Shown: positions 1 through 8,820, counted from the first letter of the stretch. The stretch: 64,000 bases of DNA from a virus (IMGVR_UViG_3300036715_002236:1-64000); one strand, 5' to 3'. The notes: generated by a model from the letters alone, not told the origin. Numbers and translations are program-made.

Positions 1-2479
1 GGTTGAATTCTGCCACAGTCATTCCGAGAGCGTCAGCAATTTCCGCGGCCTTATTCACAAACTTTCCAGAAAGTTTCATTATTTGAGCTTTTACTTCTGG
101 CTCAAATACGTGCATTTTTTCCCTAACATCTTTCAATTGGTCTTTTGAAAGAGACTTTAGTTGATCAGGATTGTTGAACATCTTATTAATGAAATTCATT
201 TGCCCATCTTTATCCAAATCAGGTTCATCTTTCTTGATAATTTTTCCTGAATCAATTGATGAAGCTGGCGTCATTGGGATTTCTGAGTCTCTTACTCGTT
301 CAATCCAATCTACTGTATATGTAGAAATGTCTTCAAATTTAGATGGAAAGTGCTCGAACATATCCTGAACCTGTGGCCACAATTTTAGAACTTTGCTCTG
401 TTTGTTCCAGAAAGAAATTACTCTTTGGCTCGGTTTTGTCCACGCTCTACCAGACAATCCATTTGGCAAATCTCTAAAATCTGGGCCAACATCAATGTCT
501 TCCGATTCTTCTGGAGTAGCTGTTTTTTCTTCGTAATTACTTCCTTCGTTAAGTCTATCATCGGAACCGCCTTCAAAGTAAGCTTGGAGGGTTCCGTAAC
601 GCAAATCTTTCAGCAGTTCCGCTTCATTTGAACACAATATTCCAGTTTCTTCGAGAGCGTCTGTGTTCATATCAGCCTTACACTTCTTCAGTGCCATCAT
701 CAAACCTTGGTGAGTGAATCCAGAGCTACCACCCAATATACAAAAAGTAGGGAAAGTGAGAAACGTAAGAGCACCATCATCTCTCCAACTCCCATAATTT
801 TTATTCCCCGAATAATAATCGGGACTCTCAGAAACTATTTTTGAAAGAAGTTCTTGTAGTGCTGGCATACTAGCATCTCTCTTAGCTGGAATATCTTCAA
901 AGCCAGTATGAACTTTTTGGTTCATGTTTCCCTGCAACGCTGCCAACTTCTTTTTTGCGTTTGGATTGATGTGTTGTTTTTTCATCAACTCTATCTGTTC
1001 CGCGTCGCTACGAACCTTACCATGTTGTGTATTAAGCTCGTCGTAGGTAAAAATGTGTTCAACGTCCAAGAATTCCCACACTATTTGTGTAGGCCCCAAA
1101 CCAAATACGGTTGACAATTTAGAAAACGTTTCTATGTGGGGTAAAACGTCTGCTTTCTTTTTCCAAAAACTAATGGCTTTGTGGATTGGCCAGAATCTAC
1201 CCATAATGAACTTTGAATCTTTACGTGGAATATCACCGTGGAGAGGAAGGTCTTCCAGTCCTCTCAAATACTTCTTCAATTCTACCGCTGATTTGATATT
1301 CAAAGCGTAAATAGGAAGCTCTGTTCCTCCGGGACCAACATCAAGATTTTCGGATGGTTCGAGGCTTGCTCCTTCGTCGCCCACCCCGTTATATAAGTCA
1401 AATGCTTGAGGCTTGTGCCAATAGTGAATGATTTCTTCTCCCATTTCAGGATGAGTGAGAGAACCTTCGGAACTTGATTCTGAATATAGAAGTTCTTTCG
1501 ATTTTACTTCGAAGATGAATGTTACGGCTCCAGGTTGGTCATAATAAGCCAATCTCATTTTCTTTGGGTCAAATCCTTTAGTTTTGAGAGTAGCTGCTTG
1601 GCCGACCGTGATGTTCAAGTTGTCAGGATTTTCTTTCAGAATATTTTTCAACAATGGGCTAGCCAATTCTTCTACGGCTGGACGCATCATGTCTCTTTGA
1701 GCTTGAAAATCAAAACCAACGTCTTTCTTCTGCTGTAGACCAGCCATCACAGCCAATTTCTTTTTTGCGTTTGGGTCAAGATGCTGCTTTTTCATCAAGT
1801 CAGATATTTCATCATCTGAACGTTTTGCTGTTCCTGTTGCCTTATCCAATTCTCGATAAACATAAAGTTTCTTCGAATCAATAAATTCGTAGATACACTC
1901 TTCTGGTTTAGCGCCGAACTTTTTCATCAAATCAAGGACTGTATCCAATAGTGGCATAACGGATGCTTTTTTATTCCAAAATGCAATATATTTAACCAAC
2001 GGCCACAAACGTCCAGACGCTCCTAAGCTAGTTCTATAATTTTTTCCCGCCCAATCAAACGAATTGGCTATGCTCTTCACCTTCTCTGGATCGGAAATTC
2101 CTAAAAACCACGTAACATCGTAGTTAACGGACGAATCTTTTTCATCTCCTCTGAGGAAAACAATACCCATATCACCATGAGGTCCAGAAACGATAGAAAA
2201 TTTTTCTGGATGGACTTGGAATTCTTTAATCTTCCCGTGAATAACATAATGATATGCGCTTTCGTTACTTTCTTCATCATTCAGCCGATACACCAACTGA
2301 TTTGTCTTTTCATCAGCGATGAAACAGATTGCTTCCTTAGAATACGGGTCGGTTGGCAATTTTCTATCAGGATTCATTTTCCAACCCTGAGCTCGAGCTC
2401 TGCCTATTTCAATATCGGCTCTAGCCAGCCCATCATCTGGGTCTTCTTTCAGTAAGTTCTTTAGGAGCATATCATTCAT
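1..2479 (-). CDS. Large three-module repeat protein, partial (C-terminus beyond window)
   Basis: An uninterrupted reading frame runs from ATG at 2479 to the window edge (826 codons) with no stop. It has three related modules of about 270 residues starting near residues 5, 275 and 545. Each opens with an LLKN-LKE-NPD-like helix and contains a GR-W-P turn and an SFWNKKA-like segment; the first two end with LMKKQH-PNAKKKLA. The third is the most divergent. Charged and mainly helical, no signal peptide, no recognised catalytic motif. A structural or ejected virion protein is a guess. An AT-rich TTATATTTATAGAG stretch precedes the start. Confidence 0.85.
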   Translation of the reverse strand, partial: MNDMLLKNLLKEDPDDGLARADIEIGRARAQGWKMNPDRKLPTDPYSKEAICFIADEKTNQLVYRLNDEESNESAYHYVIHGKIKEFQVHPEKFSIVSGPHGDMGIVFLRGDEKDSSVNYDVTWFLGISDPEKVKSIANSFDWAGKNYRTSLGASGRLWPLVKYIAFWNKKASVMPLLDTVLDLMKKFGAKPEECIYEFIDSKKLYVYRELDKATGTAKRSDDEISDLMKKQHLDPNAKKKLAVMAGLQQKKDVGFDFQAQRDMMRPAVEELASPLLKNILKENPDNLNITVGQAATLKTKGFDPKKMRLAYYDQPGAVTFIFEVKSKELLYSESSSEGSLTHPEMGEEIIHYWHKPQAFDLYNGVGDEGASLEPSENLDVGPGGTELPIYALNIKSAVELKKYLRGLEDLPLHGDIPRKDSKFIMGRFWPIHKAISFWKKKADVLPHIETFSKLSTVFGLGPTQIVWEFLDVEHIFTYDELNTQHGKVRSDAEQIELMKKQHINPNAKKKLAALQGNMNQKVHTGFEDIPAKRDASMPALQELLSKIVSESPDYYSGNKNYGSWRDDGALTFLTFPTFCILGGSSGFTHQGLMMALKKCKADMNTDALEETGILCSNEAELLKDLRYGTLQAYFEGGSDDRLNEGSNYEEKTATPEESEDIDVGPDFRDLPNGLSGRAWTKPSQRVISFWNKQSKVLKLWPQVQDMFEHFPSKFEDISTYTVDWIERVRDSEIPMTPASSIDSGKIIKKDEPDLDKDGQMNFINKMFNNPDQLKSLSKDQLKDVREKMHVFEPEVKAQIMKLSGKFVNKAAEIADALGMTVAEFN

Positions 2480-2506
2480 TGCTCTATAAATATAAACCAC
2501 CGACTA

Positions 2507-2743
2507 TTACATGATTTTTTTCTCTGACACATCTGCTTCTGGTGGACGAGTTCCAACAGGCCAACCACGGGACTGCATTTTGTCACTAACACCTTGCGTT
2601 ATGATGTCTGCGCCCTTTTGGTTGAAGTGATTAGCAACCTTGTGCTTTTCGAGTGAATCCGCTTGCATTCCGCGAACAATTCTACCAATTTCTGCTTGAT
2701 TTGGAGTGACGCTATCATTCTTACTGAGTTTGTAGTTTGACAT
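2507..2743 (-). CDS. Small hypothetical protein (78 aa)
   Basis: Hydrophilic, no recognised domain. It lies just upstream of the large repeat gene and diverges from the operon at 2832. TTGATATATATAC, a variant of the compact promoter, ends a few bases before the ATG. Confidence 0.6.
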   Translation of the reverse strand: MSNYKLSKNDSVTPNQAEIGRIVRGMQADSLEKHKVANHFNQKGADIITQGVSDKMQSRGWPVGTRPPEADVSEKKIM

Positions 2744-2775
2744 ATGGTATATATATCAACTACTTACAAAATCAT

Positions 2776-2791
2776 CTCGACTATAATAAAA
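2776..2791 (+). promoter_or_regulatory. Plus-strand compact promoter motif
   Basis: CTCGACTATAATAAAA, a version of the motif that precedes most minus-strand genes, here 41 bases before ATG 2832. Probable promoter of the 2832-4894 operon. Confidence 0.5.
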
Positions 2792-2831
2792 AGACTTGAC
2801 CATTTTATTAATCTCTGTCAGTGTAGGAAAC

Positions 2832-3224
2832 ATGACAGAAACAGCATATTATATGGTCGCTCTCCTCGGGGCACATTACGTTGGAGATTGGCTCTGCCAA
2901 CCACGTTGGATGGCGATGAACAAATCTGTGTCTCCGAAGGTTCTCCTTCAACATCTATCCATCGTCACAGCTTGCTTGTATTTTCCCACGATGCTCTATT
3001 GTCAGCTCCACGGTCAAGAAGGGATGTCGGTGTTGTTCAAACTAAGCGTCAACGCTTTGGTGCACGGTCTGATTGATTGGAATCTTTGGAAGCACTATAA
3101 GAGAAAGGTTTACAAATTGGAGAACCCCAAAGACTTTAAGTTCTGGGAAGACAAGTCTTTCTACGACACCATTGGGTTTGACCAATTTATGCACGTCGCT
3201 ACCTTGGCTATACTTTTCCTATGA
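2832..3224 (+). CDS. DUF3307-like membrane protein
   Basis: 130 aa. I chose ATG 2832 because AGGAAA lies just upstream; an earlier ATG at 2796 has no such support. The order AHYVGDWLCQP, WMAMNKS, VHGLIDW and a final DQFMHVATLAI matches the DUF3307 family, whose conserved His and Asp residues lie at membrane-segment edges. About three hydrophobic segments. Its function is unknown. First gene of a six- to seven-gene operon, overlapping the next gene by ATGA. Confidence 0.7.
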   Translation: MTETAYYMVALLGAHYVGDWLCQPRWMAMNKSVSPKVLLQHLSIVTACLYFPTMLYCQLHGQEGMSVLFKLSVNALVHGLIDWNLWKHYKRKVYKLENPKDFKFWEDKSFYDTIGFDQFMHVATLAILFL

Positions 3225-3511
3225 CACCATTAAAAGCAACAGTTGCTCCATGCCACCTCGAAAGTTTTGGTCGAAATGGCCACAACTCAACTACATATCA
3301 TGTTCTGAACATCAGTCTTCCAAATGGAGACATTGTTTTGAGCCAGAGATATGACACAATAGAGCAGGCAAACGCTATCCAATCTATCCTCAACAACGGA
3401 TTTTCTCCCGCTATTCCTTTCGATACACCGCCGTCTACCAGATGGATGATAAATGTTGTGGGGAGACTTGCTAACTTGGAAGAGGATATGAAGAAAGTAA
3501 AAAACCTTTGA
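3221..3511 (+). CDS. Hypothetical protein (96 aa)
   Basis: Not recognised. Starts in the ATGA overlap with the DUF3307-like gene, so translation is probably coupled. Soluble, with a short charged helix (LEEDMKKVKN) at the end. Confidence 0.7.
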   Translation: MTPLKATVAPCHLESFGRNGHNSTTYHVLNISLPNGDIVLSQRYDTIEQANAIQSILNNGFSPAIPFDTPPSTRWMINVVGRLANLEEDMKKVKNL

Positions 3512-3512
3512 A

Positions 3513-3893
3513 ATGAATTCAACGAAGCAAATAATGATCATCGCTGAGTTTCTGGGTTTTAAAAATCTCAAGCACATCGATTCTCCCGATTTTTCCATAG
3601 CCGATGGAGTGTGGGCTGACAATCCTAAACATCCACCCCACGCTTGTCCGCGTATCAAGGTTCCAAATTACTTGGAAGAGTTTTACGCAATGAAGAATGC
3701 TATTACCTCTTTACCAAGTGAAAAAAGAGATTACCGAGAAGAAGGAAACTATTGGTCAGTTCTCGGTGAAGTTTGTGGAGCAGATTATGCTCGAACCGTC
3801 GATGATGGTCTTGAGAGAGTTGTTATGTCTCCGGTGTGCAAATATGCTGAGGCGTTTATTCGAGTAATTGGTAAATGGGAGAATGATCTATGA
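3513..3893 (+). CDS. Small phage protein, paralogue of next gene (126 aa)
   Basis: Shares with the next gene an N-terminal IAEF-GF helix, a central P-NYLEEFYAM block and a C-terminal AEAF-RVIGKWEN helix. The pattern recalls small phage proteins with an alpha-beta-alpha sandwich (NYLTDLNAM...RAEAFL...KWE), common in metagenomic phages. No function is known. The two copies in tandem imply duplication. Confidence 0.75.
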   Translation: MNSTKQIMIIAEFLGFKNLKHIDSPDFSIADGVWADNPKHPPHACPRIKVPNYLEEFYAMKNAITSLPSEKRDYREEGNYWSVLGEVCGADYARTVDDGLERVVMSPVCKYAEAFIRVIGKWENDL

Positions 3894-4258
3894 ACTCTGA
3901 TTCGCAACGGATAGCGATAGCGGAGGCAAGTGGGTGGATTGAATGTCGTCCAGCAACCTGTGTTCTAAATCAGTTCACGGGTATTCCACCCAAAGGGTTG
4001 TTCCGAGATCAACTCAGAGCTTGGCTACCAAATTATTTGACCGATCTAAATGCTATGCGTGAGGTTGAAATGTGGTTGTTTAATAACAAAGGAGTTCATT
4101 TTTCAAAAGGATACTATGAAACACATCTGCCAAACGCGGTGGGTGGAATGGACGGATGTTGGATGTGCATTTCCGCGACCGCTGCTCAACGAGCCGAAGC
4201 CTTTTTAAAAACACTAGACAAGTGGGAGAATGCTATTCCACAAAATAACCAACCATGA
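3890..4258 (+). CDS. Small phage protein, paralogue of previous gene (122 aa)
   Basis: Contains LPNYLTDLNAM and RAEAFLKTLDKWENA, the two best conserved blocks of the family also seen in the gene at 3513. Starts in an ATGA overlap. Function unknown. Confidence 0.75.
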   Translation: MNSDSQRIAIAEASGWIECRPATCVLNQFTGIPPKGLFRDQLRAWLPNYLTDLNAMREVEMWLFNNKGVHFSKGYYETHLPNAVGGMDGCWMCISATAAQRAEAFLKTLDKWENAIPQNNQP

Positions 4259-4470
4259 AATACCGAGTCCTAGAAATAGACAATAAATTCTATCCGCAAT
4301 ATCGACCATTTTGGAATCCATTTTGGTCGTGTTGGAAAAGATACATCGGAACAATTGAACAATTTTTCAGTAGCTACGACAGTGCCAAAGAGTTCATCGA
4401 CGAACAAATTGAAAAAGCCAGGCTGGATAAATTGGCTAAAATTAAAACAATCCACAAAGTAAAACTATGA
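4255..4470 (+). CDS. Small hypothetical protein (71 aa), tandem paralogue
   Basis: MKYRV start and an aromatic PQYRPFWNPFWS segment are shared with the next gene (MKYRI, PQYRYDWFPYWS), so the two are a duplicated pair. ATGA overlaps on both sides. Ends in a Lys-rich helix. Confidence 0.7.
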   Translation: MKYRVLEIDNKFYPQYRPFWNPFWSCWKRYIGTIEQFFSSYDSAKEFIDEQIEKARLDKLAKIKTIHKVKL

Positions 4471-4706
4471 AATACCGCATCCAAAAAAAAGGAAATTGGT
4501 TCATTCCTCAATATAGATACGATTGGTTTCCGTATTGGTCCACCATGCAGAAAATGGTAAAAATTTCCGGTGAAGTGGATTTCATCGATGAAGAATTTCT
4601 TGAATTTGATTCAGCTTTTGACCTCATTGAAGATGTTAAGCGGTTCCGTATCGAAGAAAAAATCAAAGCCAAAGTAAAGAAACCCAAAAAAATATACTAC
4701 CTGTGA
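4467..4706 (+). CDS. Small hypothetical protein (79 aa), tandem paralogue
   Basis: Second member of the MKYR...QYR...W pair. Basic C-terminal helix. ATGA overlap with the preceding gene; its stop overlaps the GTG of the next. Confidence 0.7.
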   Translation: MKYRIQKKGNWFIPQYRYDWFPYWSTMQKMVKISGEVDFIDEEFLEFDSAFDLIEDVKRFRIEEKIKAKVKKPKKIYYL

Positions 4707-4894
4707 GCACGCCCAATTATAGAGTAATAGAATCTAAGGTGGTTGGCGTGTGGCATCTGCAAGAACAACATTGTTGGATGTGGGTTAATATAGCCGAAGG
4801 CTCGGAAGTAGAAATGATAAATAAAGCATCAGATCTCACTTATCGTTCCATCTACTTCCAAGCCAAAGAAGACGAGTATCGTCCTGCCATCTAA
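4703..4894 (+). CDS. Small hypothetical protein (63 aa), GTG start
   Basis: GTG at 4703 overlaps the previous stop (GTGA). Trp- and Glu-rich, no known domain. Last gene of the operon. A short GAAGC-TTATT-GCTTC hairpin (4906-4920) followed by a T-rich run comes right after it. Confidence 0.6.
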   Translation: MSTPNYRVIESKVVGVWHLQEQHCWMWVNIAEGSEVEMINKASDLTYRSIYFQAKEDEYRPAI

Positions 4895-4910
4895 GGCCCT
4901 ACAGGGAAGC

Positions 4911-5147
4911 TTATTGCTTCTCTTTCTTGATGCTGCGGCAATACTTGACCGCTACCCAACCTGCTAAAAACGGAATCCATAGAGGCGACGTAATAGCTAA
5001 GGTTACACACACGCCTAAAAGAAAGACGCCTGCTATAATAAGAGCGGCCATAATTGTGCCCATTGTAAATACAATACCCTTCAAGATGAAAGGAGAGGCA
5101 ATTAGAAGTCCCGCGACGATAAGACAGATTTTGAGAGTTTTATTCAT
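4911..5147 (-). CDS. Small membrane protein (78 aa)
   Basis: ATG 5147 is preceded by ATAGGT; a longer frame from 5237 only adds promoter-region sequence. Two to three hydrophobic segments cover residues 5-70, with a Lys-rich cytoplasmic tail. Convergent with the 2832-4894 operon. Confidence 0.65.
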   Translation of the reverse strand: MNKTLKICLIVAGLLIASPFILKGIVFTMGTIMAALIIAGVFLLGVCVTLAITSPLWIPFLAGWVAVKYCRSIKKEKQ

Positions 5148-5210
5148 ACCTATAGAACACACCAGACAACGGATAAGTCTCAAAATTTCGCCAATAATAG
5201 TTTTTATAGA

Positions 5211-5225
5211 TTGACTATATATATA
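5211..5225 (+). promoter_or_regulatory. Compact promoter motif, near-palindromic
   Basis: TTGACTATATATATA about 75 bases before the 5288 gene. The reverse strand reads TTGTATATATATAG, so it could also fire leftward towards 5147. Confidence 0.45.
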
Positions 5226-5287
5226 CAATCTGTTCAAATAGACGTGTTCAGTTAAAAGTCAACCGCTATCCGTTCTTCTATTAACTT

Positions 5288-7309
5288 TTGAAGGACTTGA
5301 GACGCCAGAGACGGGTATTTTGCCCACTACGAACAAAAAAAACATTGAATACACAAAATATCGAGGCACAAACTGTGCCTCAGGCATTCGTGCCAAAATC
5401 CGAGGATGCGTATAAAATCGTAATCTCTATTGCTAAAGAAATCGGCGGAAAGTTAAACTTCATCGACCGGGCGTTTGTAAACAACAGCATTCTTCATGTT
5501 CAAATGAGGAAGTTGATTATCCTGAGTGAAAATCAGAATTATGTCAGAGATGGAAATCATTTCTGCTCTTTAATTGGGGTTCCGCACTCCCCCAAGGGTA
5601 GTGATTTTGCTGTTATCGGTATCGAAGGCGACGCAAAGTTCCTGCGAGACAAGTCACCGGTTTGTATGGGTGGTGAAGTAAATATCAAAACTGTTGAAGA
5701 ACAGGGTAAGAGAATACTCATCGCATATCATTCTCGCAAGGACGCCCACCACATCACTTCGGGAGCCTATCTTACTATCTGGGATAGTGTCAGAGGTTCT
5801 TTTGAAGAAGCTCAGAACCTAATCTCTGAGTATAACGAATGGGTGACTTGTGGCCGTGAAGGAAATCCAGACTTTTCATCTGAGAATTTCTACATCAAGT
5901 TGAAAAATCGAAACGACGACCGCTTTTATATCAGAGCATCCGTTGTATCAACGCATCAGAAAGTATTTTTCATCAACAACGAGTGTGAAACGCGGACTCC
6001 GGAACAAATCAAAATTGACCGTTTCCTCGACGCAGAATCCGTCGTGATGCAAATGCACGGAATTAAAATACACAAAGAAATCCGCCTCAGTGATATGATT
6101 GAAATGGCCATGAAAATTCCATATTACCAGCGTGAGTGGTATGACAATGAAAAATTCGCCCTCGCTCTGTTGACGGAGACAATTTTTGCTGGAATTTCGG
6201 TTTATCGTGGAATGTTTATGTTTCACTGTGTCTCTGAAGATGGCAAGGATGTCTTCTATATTGCCGACGGACAACAACGCTGGCGTGCAATTGAACGCTT
6301 TTTCGTCAAACGTGATTTACGTTTGAAGGAATGTTTCGTTCCGTTCAATGGAAAGCTTCTCGATTTTTCCAATATGAACTGGACAGAAATTCTCGAAACC
6401 AGCGAGCTCGTTCCGATTGTGAAGGAGTTTGTTGAGTTTGTAATGAACTCCAAGTTCCTTGTTCGTGAGTATCATAACCACAGCCATCTGTCTATGAGTC
6501 TGGAATATCGTATCGCTAACAGCGGTGCACAATTCAACCGTCAGGAAACTCGTGCCTGTTTCAACAGTCAATTGGGTATGTTGGTTCAGTTTATGACTCA
6601 GAAAGATGTTGAGATTCAGAAACTCAATCCGGCTTACAAGGAGCTTATCAAACTCAAGTTGAATAGATTTGATGATACCGTATTGGCCACTAAGAAGGGT
6701 GCGTTGAAGGATGTAAATTTGAGTATCAAGAGAATGAACATTGATTCAATTCTATCATTTGGTTATAACAGAATGAACAGTTGGGGTCCTGGCTTCAGAG
6801 AAAGTGAGGATAAGATGGACGACTTGTATGAGGCATCCAACGACTTGAACTTGGCGGCGGAAAATTGGAAGTTACTTGAAGAATATCTGTTGCTGATTAA
6901 TTCAGCAATTGAGTTCTATAATAACAACAAAAGCAAGAAATATCCCGCATACAAAAAGAAAGACCGTCGCCTTCGTGCCAAGGGTTATGCGATTGCTGAT
7001 AAGGAGGAATGGGATTTAATCATGTTCCTTATCTTAGAGCTAAAGCGTCGTCATACGGGAAAGAAACTAACGATTACCGCTGACGTTATCTCCAAAATTG
7101 TGAACCATCACTATCCTATGACGGTTCCACCTGAGAAGGTTGCTGTCGTTAAGGAAGCGGTGGACAGTGAATCGGACTATGGACACACAACCCGTATGGG
7201 GCAGAGAGATTACACGGAAATCAAATCCAAGTGGTTTCCAAGTTGGGAAGACTATCTTCTTGGCTTGGATTTGACCGAACTTGAAAAATTTGGTTTCAAG
7301 TTCGTTTAA
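5288..7309 (+). CDS. DUF262-domain protein (673 aa, TTG start)
   Basis: The central part has the DUF262/ParB-Srx-like signature: IPYYQREW near residue 276, YIADGQQRWRAIERF near 324 and an NRQETRACFNSQ block near 416. DUF262 occurs in GmrSD-type modification-dependent restriction proteins and in many anti-phage proteins, usually with an NTP- or DNA-related role. The first 240 residues and the Lys-rich end are not recognised, and no HNH nuclease domain is visible. The start is uncertain: TTG 5288 gives the longest frame; the first ATG is about 70 codons in. Followed by a strong terminator. Confidence 0.8.
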   Translation: MKDLRRQRRVFCPLRTKKTLNTQNIEAQTVPQAFVPKSEDAYKIVISIAKEIGGKLNFIDRAFVNNSILHVQMRKLIILSENQNYVRDGNHFCSLIGVPHSPKGSDFAVIGIEGDAKFLRDKSPVCMGGEVNIKTVEEQGKRILIAYHSRKDAHHITSGAYLTIWDSVRGSFEEAQNLISEYNEWVTCGREGNPDFSSENFYIKLKNRNDDRFYIRASVVSTHQKVFFINNECETRTPEQIKIDRFLDAESVVMQMHGIKIHKEIRLSDMIEMAMKIPYYQREWYDNEKFALALLTETIFAGISVYRGMFMFHCVSEDGKDVFYIADGQQRWRAIERFFVKRDLRLKECFVPFNGKLLDFSNMNWTEILETSELVPIVKEFVEFVMNSKFLVREYHNHSHLSMSLEYRIANSGAQFNRQETRACFNSQLGMLVQFMTQKDVEIQKLNPAYKELIKLKLNRFDDTVLATKKGALKDVNLSIKRMNIDSILSFGYNRMNSWGPGFRESEDKMDDLYEASNDLNLAAENWKLLEEYLLLINSAIEFYNNNKSKKYPAYKKKDRRLRAKGYAIADKEEWDLIMFLILELKRRHTGKKLTITADVISKIVNHHYPMTVPPEKVAVVKEAVDSESDYGHTTRMGQRDYTEIKSKWFPSWEDYLLGLDLTELEKFGFKFV

Positions 7310-7313
7310 CATC

Positions 7314-7342
7314 AAGGGGAGCCTAATTCGCTCCCCTTTTTT
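7314..7342 (+). terminator. Intrinsic terminator after DUF262 gene
   Basis: AAGGGGAGC, 7-base loop, GCTCCCCTT and then a T-run, 4 bases after the stop codon. Confidence 0.9.
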
Positions 7343-7365
7343 CGTGCTATAACAAGCAACCTATT

Positions 7366-7443
7366 GTCGCTTAAGGTCAAAAAATCGACTTAAGCGATAG
7401 TATTTAATCGGTTGGAAGACGCCGAGGATATTATTTCCTCGGC
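7366..7443. other. Two hairpins in the intergenic region
   Basis: TCGCTTAAG...CTTAAGCGA (about 7366-7398) and GCCGAGGA-TATTATT-TCCTCGGC (about 7421-7443). Neither is followed by a T-run, so they are not simple terminators. A minus-strand TTGACTTTATATATG lies at 7443-7457. Could be the leader of the bL12-like gene or a small RNA. Confidence 0.5.
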
Positions 7444-7502
7444 ATATATAAAGTCAATCCTCTCTTGACATTTGCTCACAACCATGATTAACTCCAGCCA
7501 TT

Positions 7503-7952
7503 ATGAACGTTGTAAATTGCACCACCCGTCTTCCTAAAACAGCCGGTTCCTATCAAGTCATTGTCAAGATTGTAGGAACAGCTCATAGCCATGAAGGACG
7601 TGCCACCGGAGTAACATGGAACGGCACCACATGGGAAGGAGCAGAACCTAATACCGTTGTTTCGTGGGTAGACCCCGTGGCAGAGGTAATCGCGGTCGTT
7701 GTTCCGAAGGTCGCCGGACCCGTCGAAGACCCATTGAACCTTTCCGTCATTCTCACCGGTTCCCAAGCCGCCACCCGCATCGGAGTCATTAAGCTCATCC
7801 GTGAACTGAACGCTCTCTCCTTGGGTGATGCTAAGACATTCGTGGACAGCGCACCAAAGGTCGTTAAATCCGACCTCTCCGTGTCTGATGCCGCAGCTCT
7901 TAAGGCCAAAATTGAGGCAGCTGGTGGAACGGTAGAGATAAAGGCTGTATAA
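7503..7952 (+). CDS. Phage protein with ribosomal bL12 C-terminal domain
   Basis: 149 aa. Residues 77-148 align along their length with the bL12 (L7/L12) C-terminal domain: LSVILTG, then RIGVIKLIREL, LSLGDAKTFVDSAPK, and a final AALKAKIEAAGGTVEIK. In ribosomes this domain recruits translation GTPases (IF2, EF-Tu, EF-G). The bL12 dimerisation domain is absent; residues 1-70 form a different Trp- and Val-rich beta domain. bL12 homologues are known in some phages. Inference: it may dock on host GTPases or replace host bL12. A TM micro-gene follows within 5 bases. Confidence 0.85.
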   Translation: MNVVNCTTRLPKTAGSYQVIVKIVGTAHSHEGRATGVTWNGTTWEGAEPNTVVSWVDPVAEVIAVVVPKVAGPVEDPLNLSVILTGSQAATRIGVIKLIRELNALSLGDAKTFVDSAPKVVKSDLSVSDAAALKAKIEAAGGTVEIKAV

Positions 7953-7956
7953 TAGT

Positions 7957-8043
7957 ATGAACGGAATAAGAGACATTCGTTTTTGGAAGGGGATTCTCTT
8001 ATTTTCCCTTCTCCTCTTTGCAGTCTATTTATCTAACAGGTAA
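7957..8043 (+). CDS. 28-aa single-pass membrane peptide
   Basis: ATG 7957, five bases after the bL12-like stop. Basic N-terminus (RDIRFWKG), then ILLFSLLLFAVYL, a typical membrane helix. Flanked by a strong terminator, so it ends the operon. Small, so only moderately certain. Confidence 0.5.
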   Translation: MNGIRDIRFWKGILLFSLLLFAVYLSNR

Positions 8044-8056
8044 CCGCTCGTATATA

Positions 8057-8096
8057 CAAAAACTGGATAGTCCAAAATGGGCTACCAGTTTTTTTC
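8057..8096 (+). terminator. Intrinsic terminator after bL12-like operon
   Basis: AAAACTGG...CCAGTTTTTTT with inner ATAGTCCA/TGGGCTA pairing and a three-base loop, 14 bases after the micro-gene. Confidence 0.85.
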
Positions 8097-8099
8097 TTT

Positions 8100-8412
8100 T
8101 TAGCGATAGAGGGTCGAAAAATCTGTATAGGAAAAACGGCTTTTTGAGGATTTCTATAGGATAAGAAAAAGCTCAAATGGAATTAAGTTCAAAAAATTGA
8201 CATAGTGGATAGGGCTCTTAGTCAAGGGAGGGAATTTTTAGATATTCGTATATAAGAAAAACTGGGCGGCAAAACCAGGGCAAACAATAAAACATACATC
8301 GCGACCCCTCCCCTACCCAGGGGGTCCCCCACTCAGAAGATGCCACCTAAACCCGGCCTAAACTGCCCCCTAAGTGGGGGTCCAGATGCCCGTCTTTTGA
8401 ACGGTCCCGGCC
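8100..8412. other. Non-coding stretch with GC-rich inverted repeats
   Basis: No credible gene. The left part is AT-rich. From 8302 on there are runs of C and G with inverted repeats: GACCCC/GGGGTC (8302-8326) and CCCCCACT (8326-8333) with AGTGGGGG (8373-8380). Unlike its surroundings in base composition. Confidence 0.5.
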
Positions 8413-8820
8413 CTACCCCAGAGGGGGAGGGGTGTTCGGGTTCCCACCAGTCAACACGGCGACCAGACTCATCCCTTGGAAGCCCGGTCCCTTGAACATC
8501 CGTTTCACCTTACTCTGCGCTTCCTTGTCCGTCCGGCCCTTCGTGGTGTGGCTTGTGAGCATCCACTCTCCTTGGCCGTGGAGCCTTCTCCATATGCCGT
8601 AGTAGTTCACAGTTGCGAAGGGGTTGAAAACGTAGGAGGGTTGTCCGCCGTATAGCGAACGTTGTTGTGAAGAACCTCTTCGACTTCTTTCCATGCACAC
8701 TTGTTGAACCTATCGCAGTTCACATACACCAACAGCCCTCCTCTATCCGTGTGGTGGTATACTCAGATGGTTCTTTACTCGTATCATTGCTCCCACGGAA
8801 AGGTTGTTGACTCTCTCCAT
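8413..8820 (-). pseudogene. Small phage gene broken by two compensating frameshifts
   Basis: A compact promoter at 8841-8855 precedes ATG 8820. The ATG frame is protein-like for about 21 codons, then meets TAG. The +1 frame continues coding-like (GGLLVYVNCDRFNKCAWKEV) to about 8610, after which the ATG frame resumes (NYYGIWRRLHGQGEWMLTSH). So one base was gained near 8755 and one lost near 8612. Either decay or sequence error. Function unknown. Confidence 0.6.

Noticed and set aside
171-2455. Several plus-strand ORFs of 65-92 codons
   Set aside because: All are antisense to the open 826-codon repeat protein.
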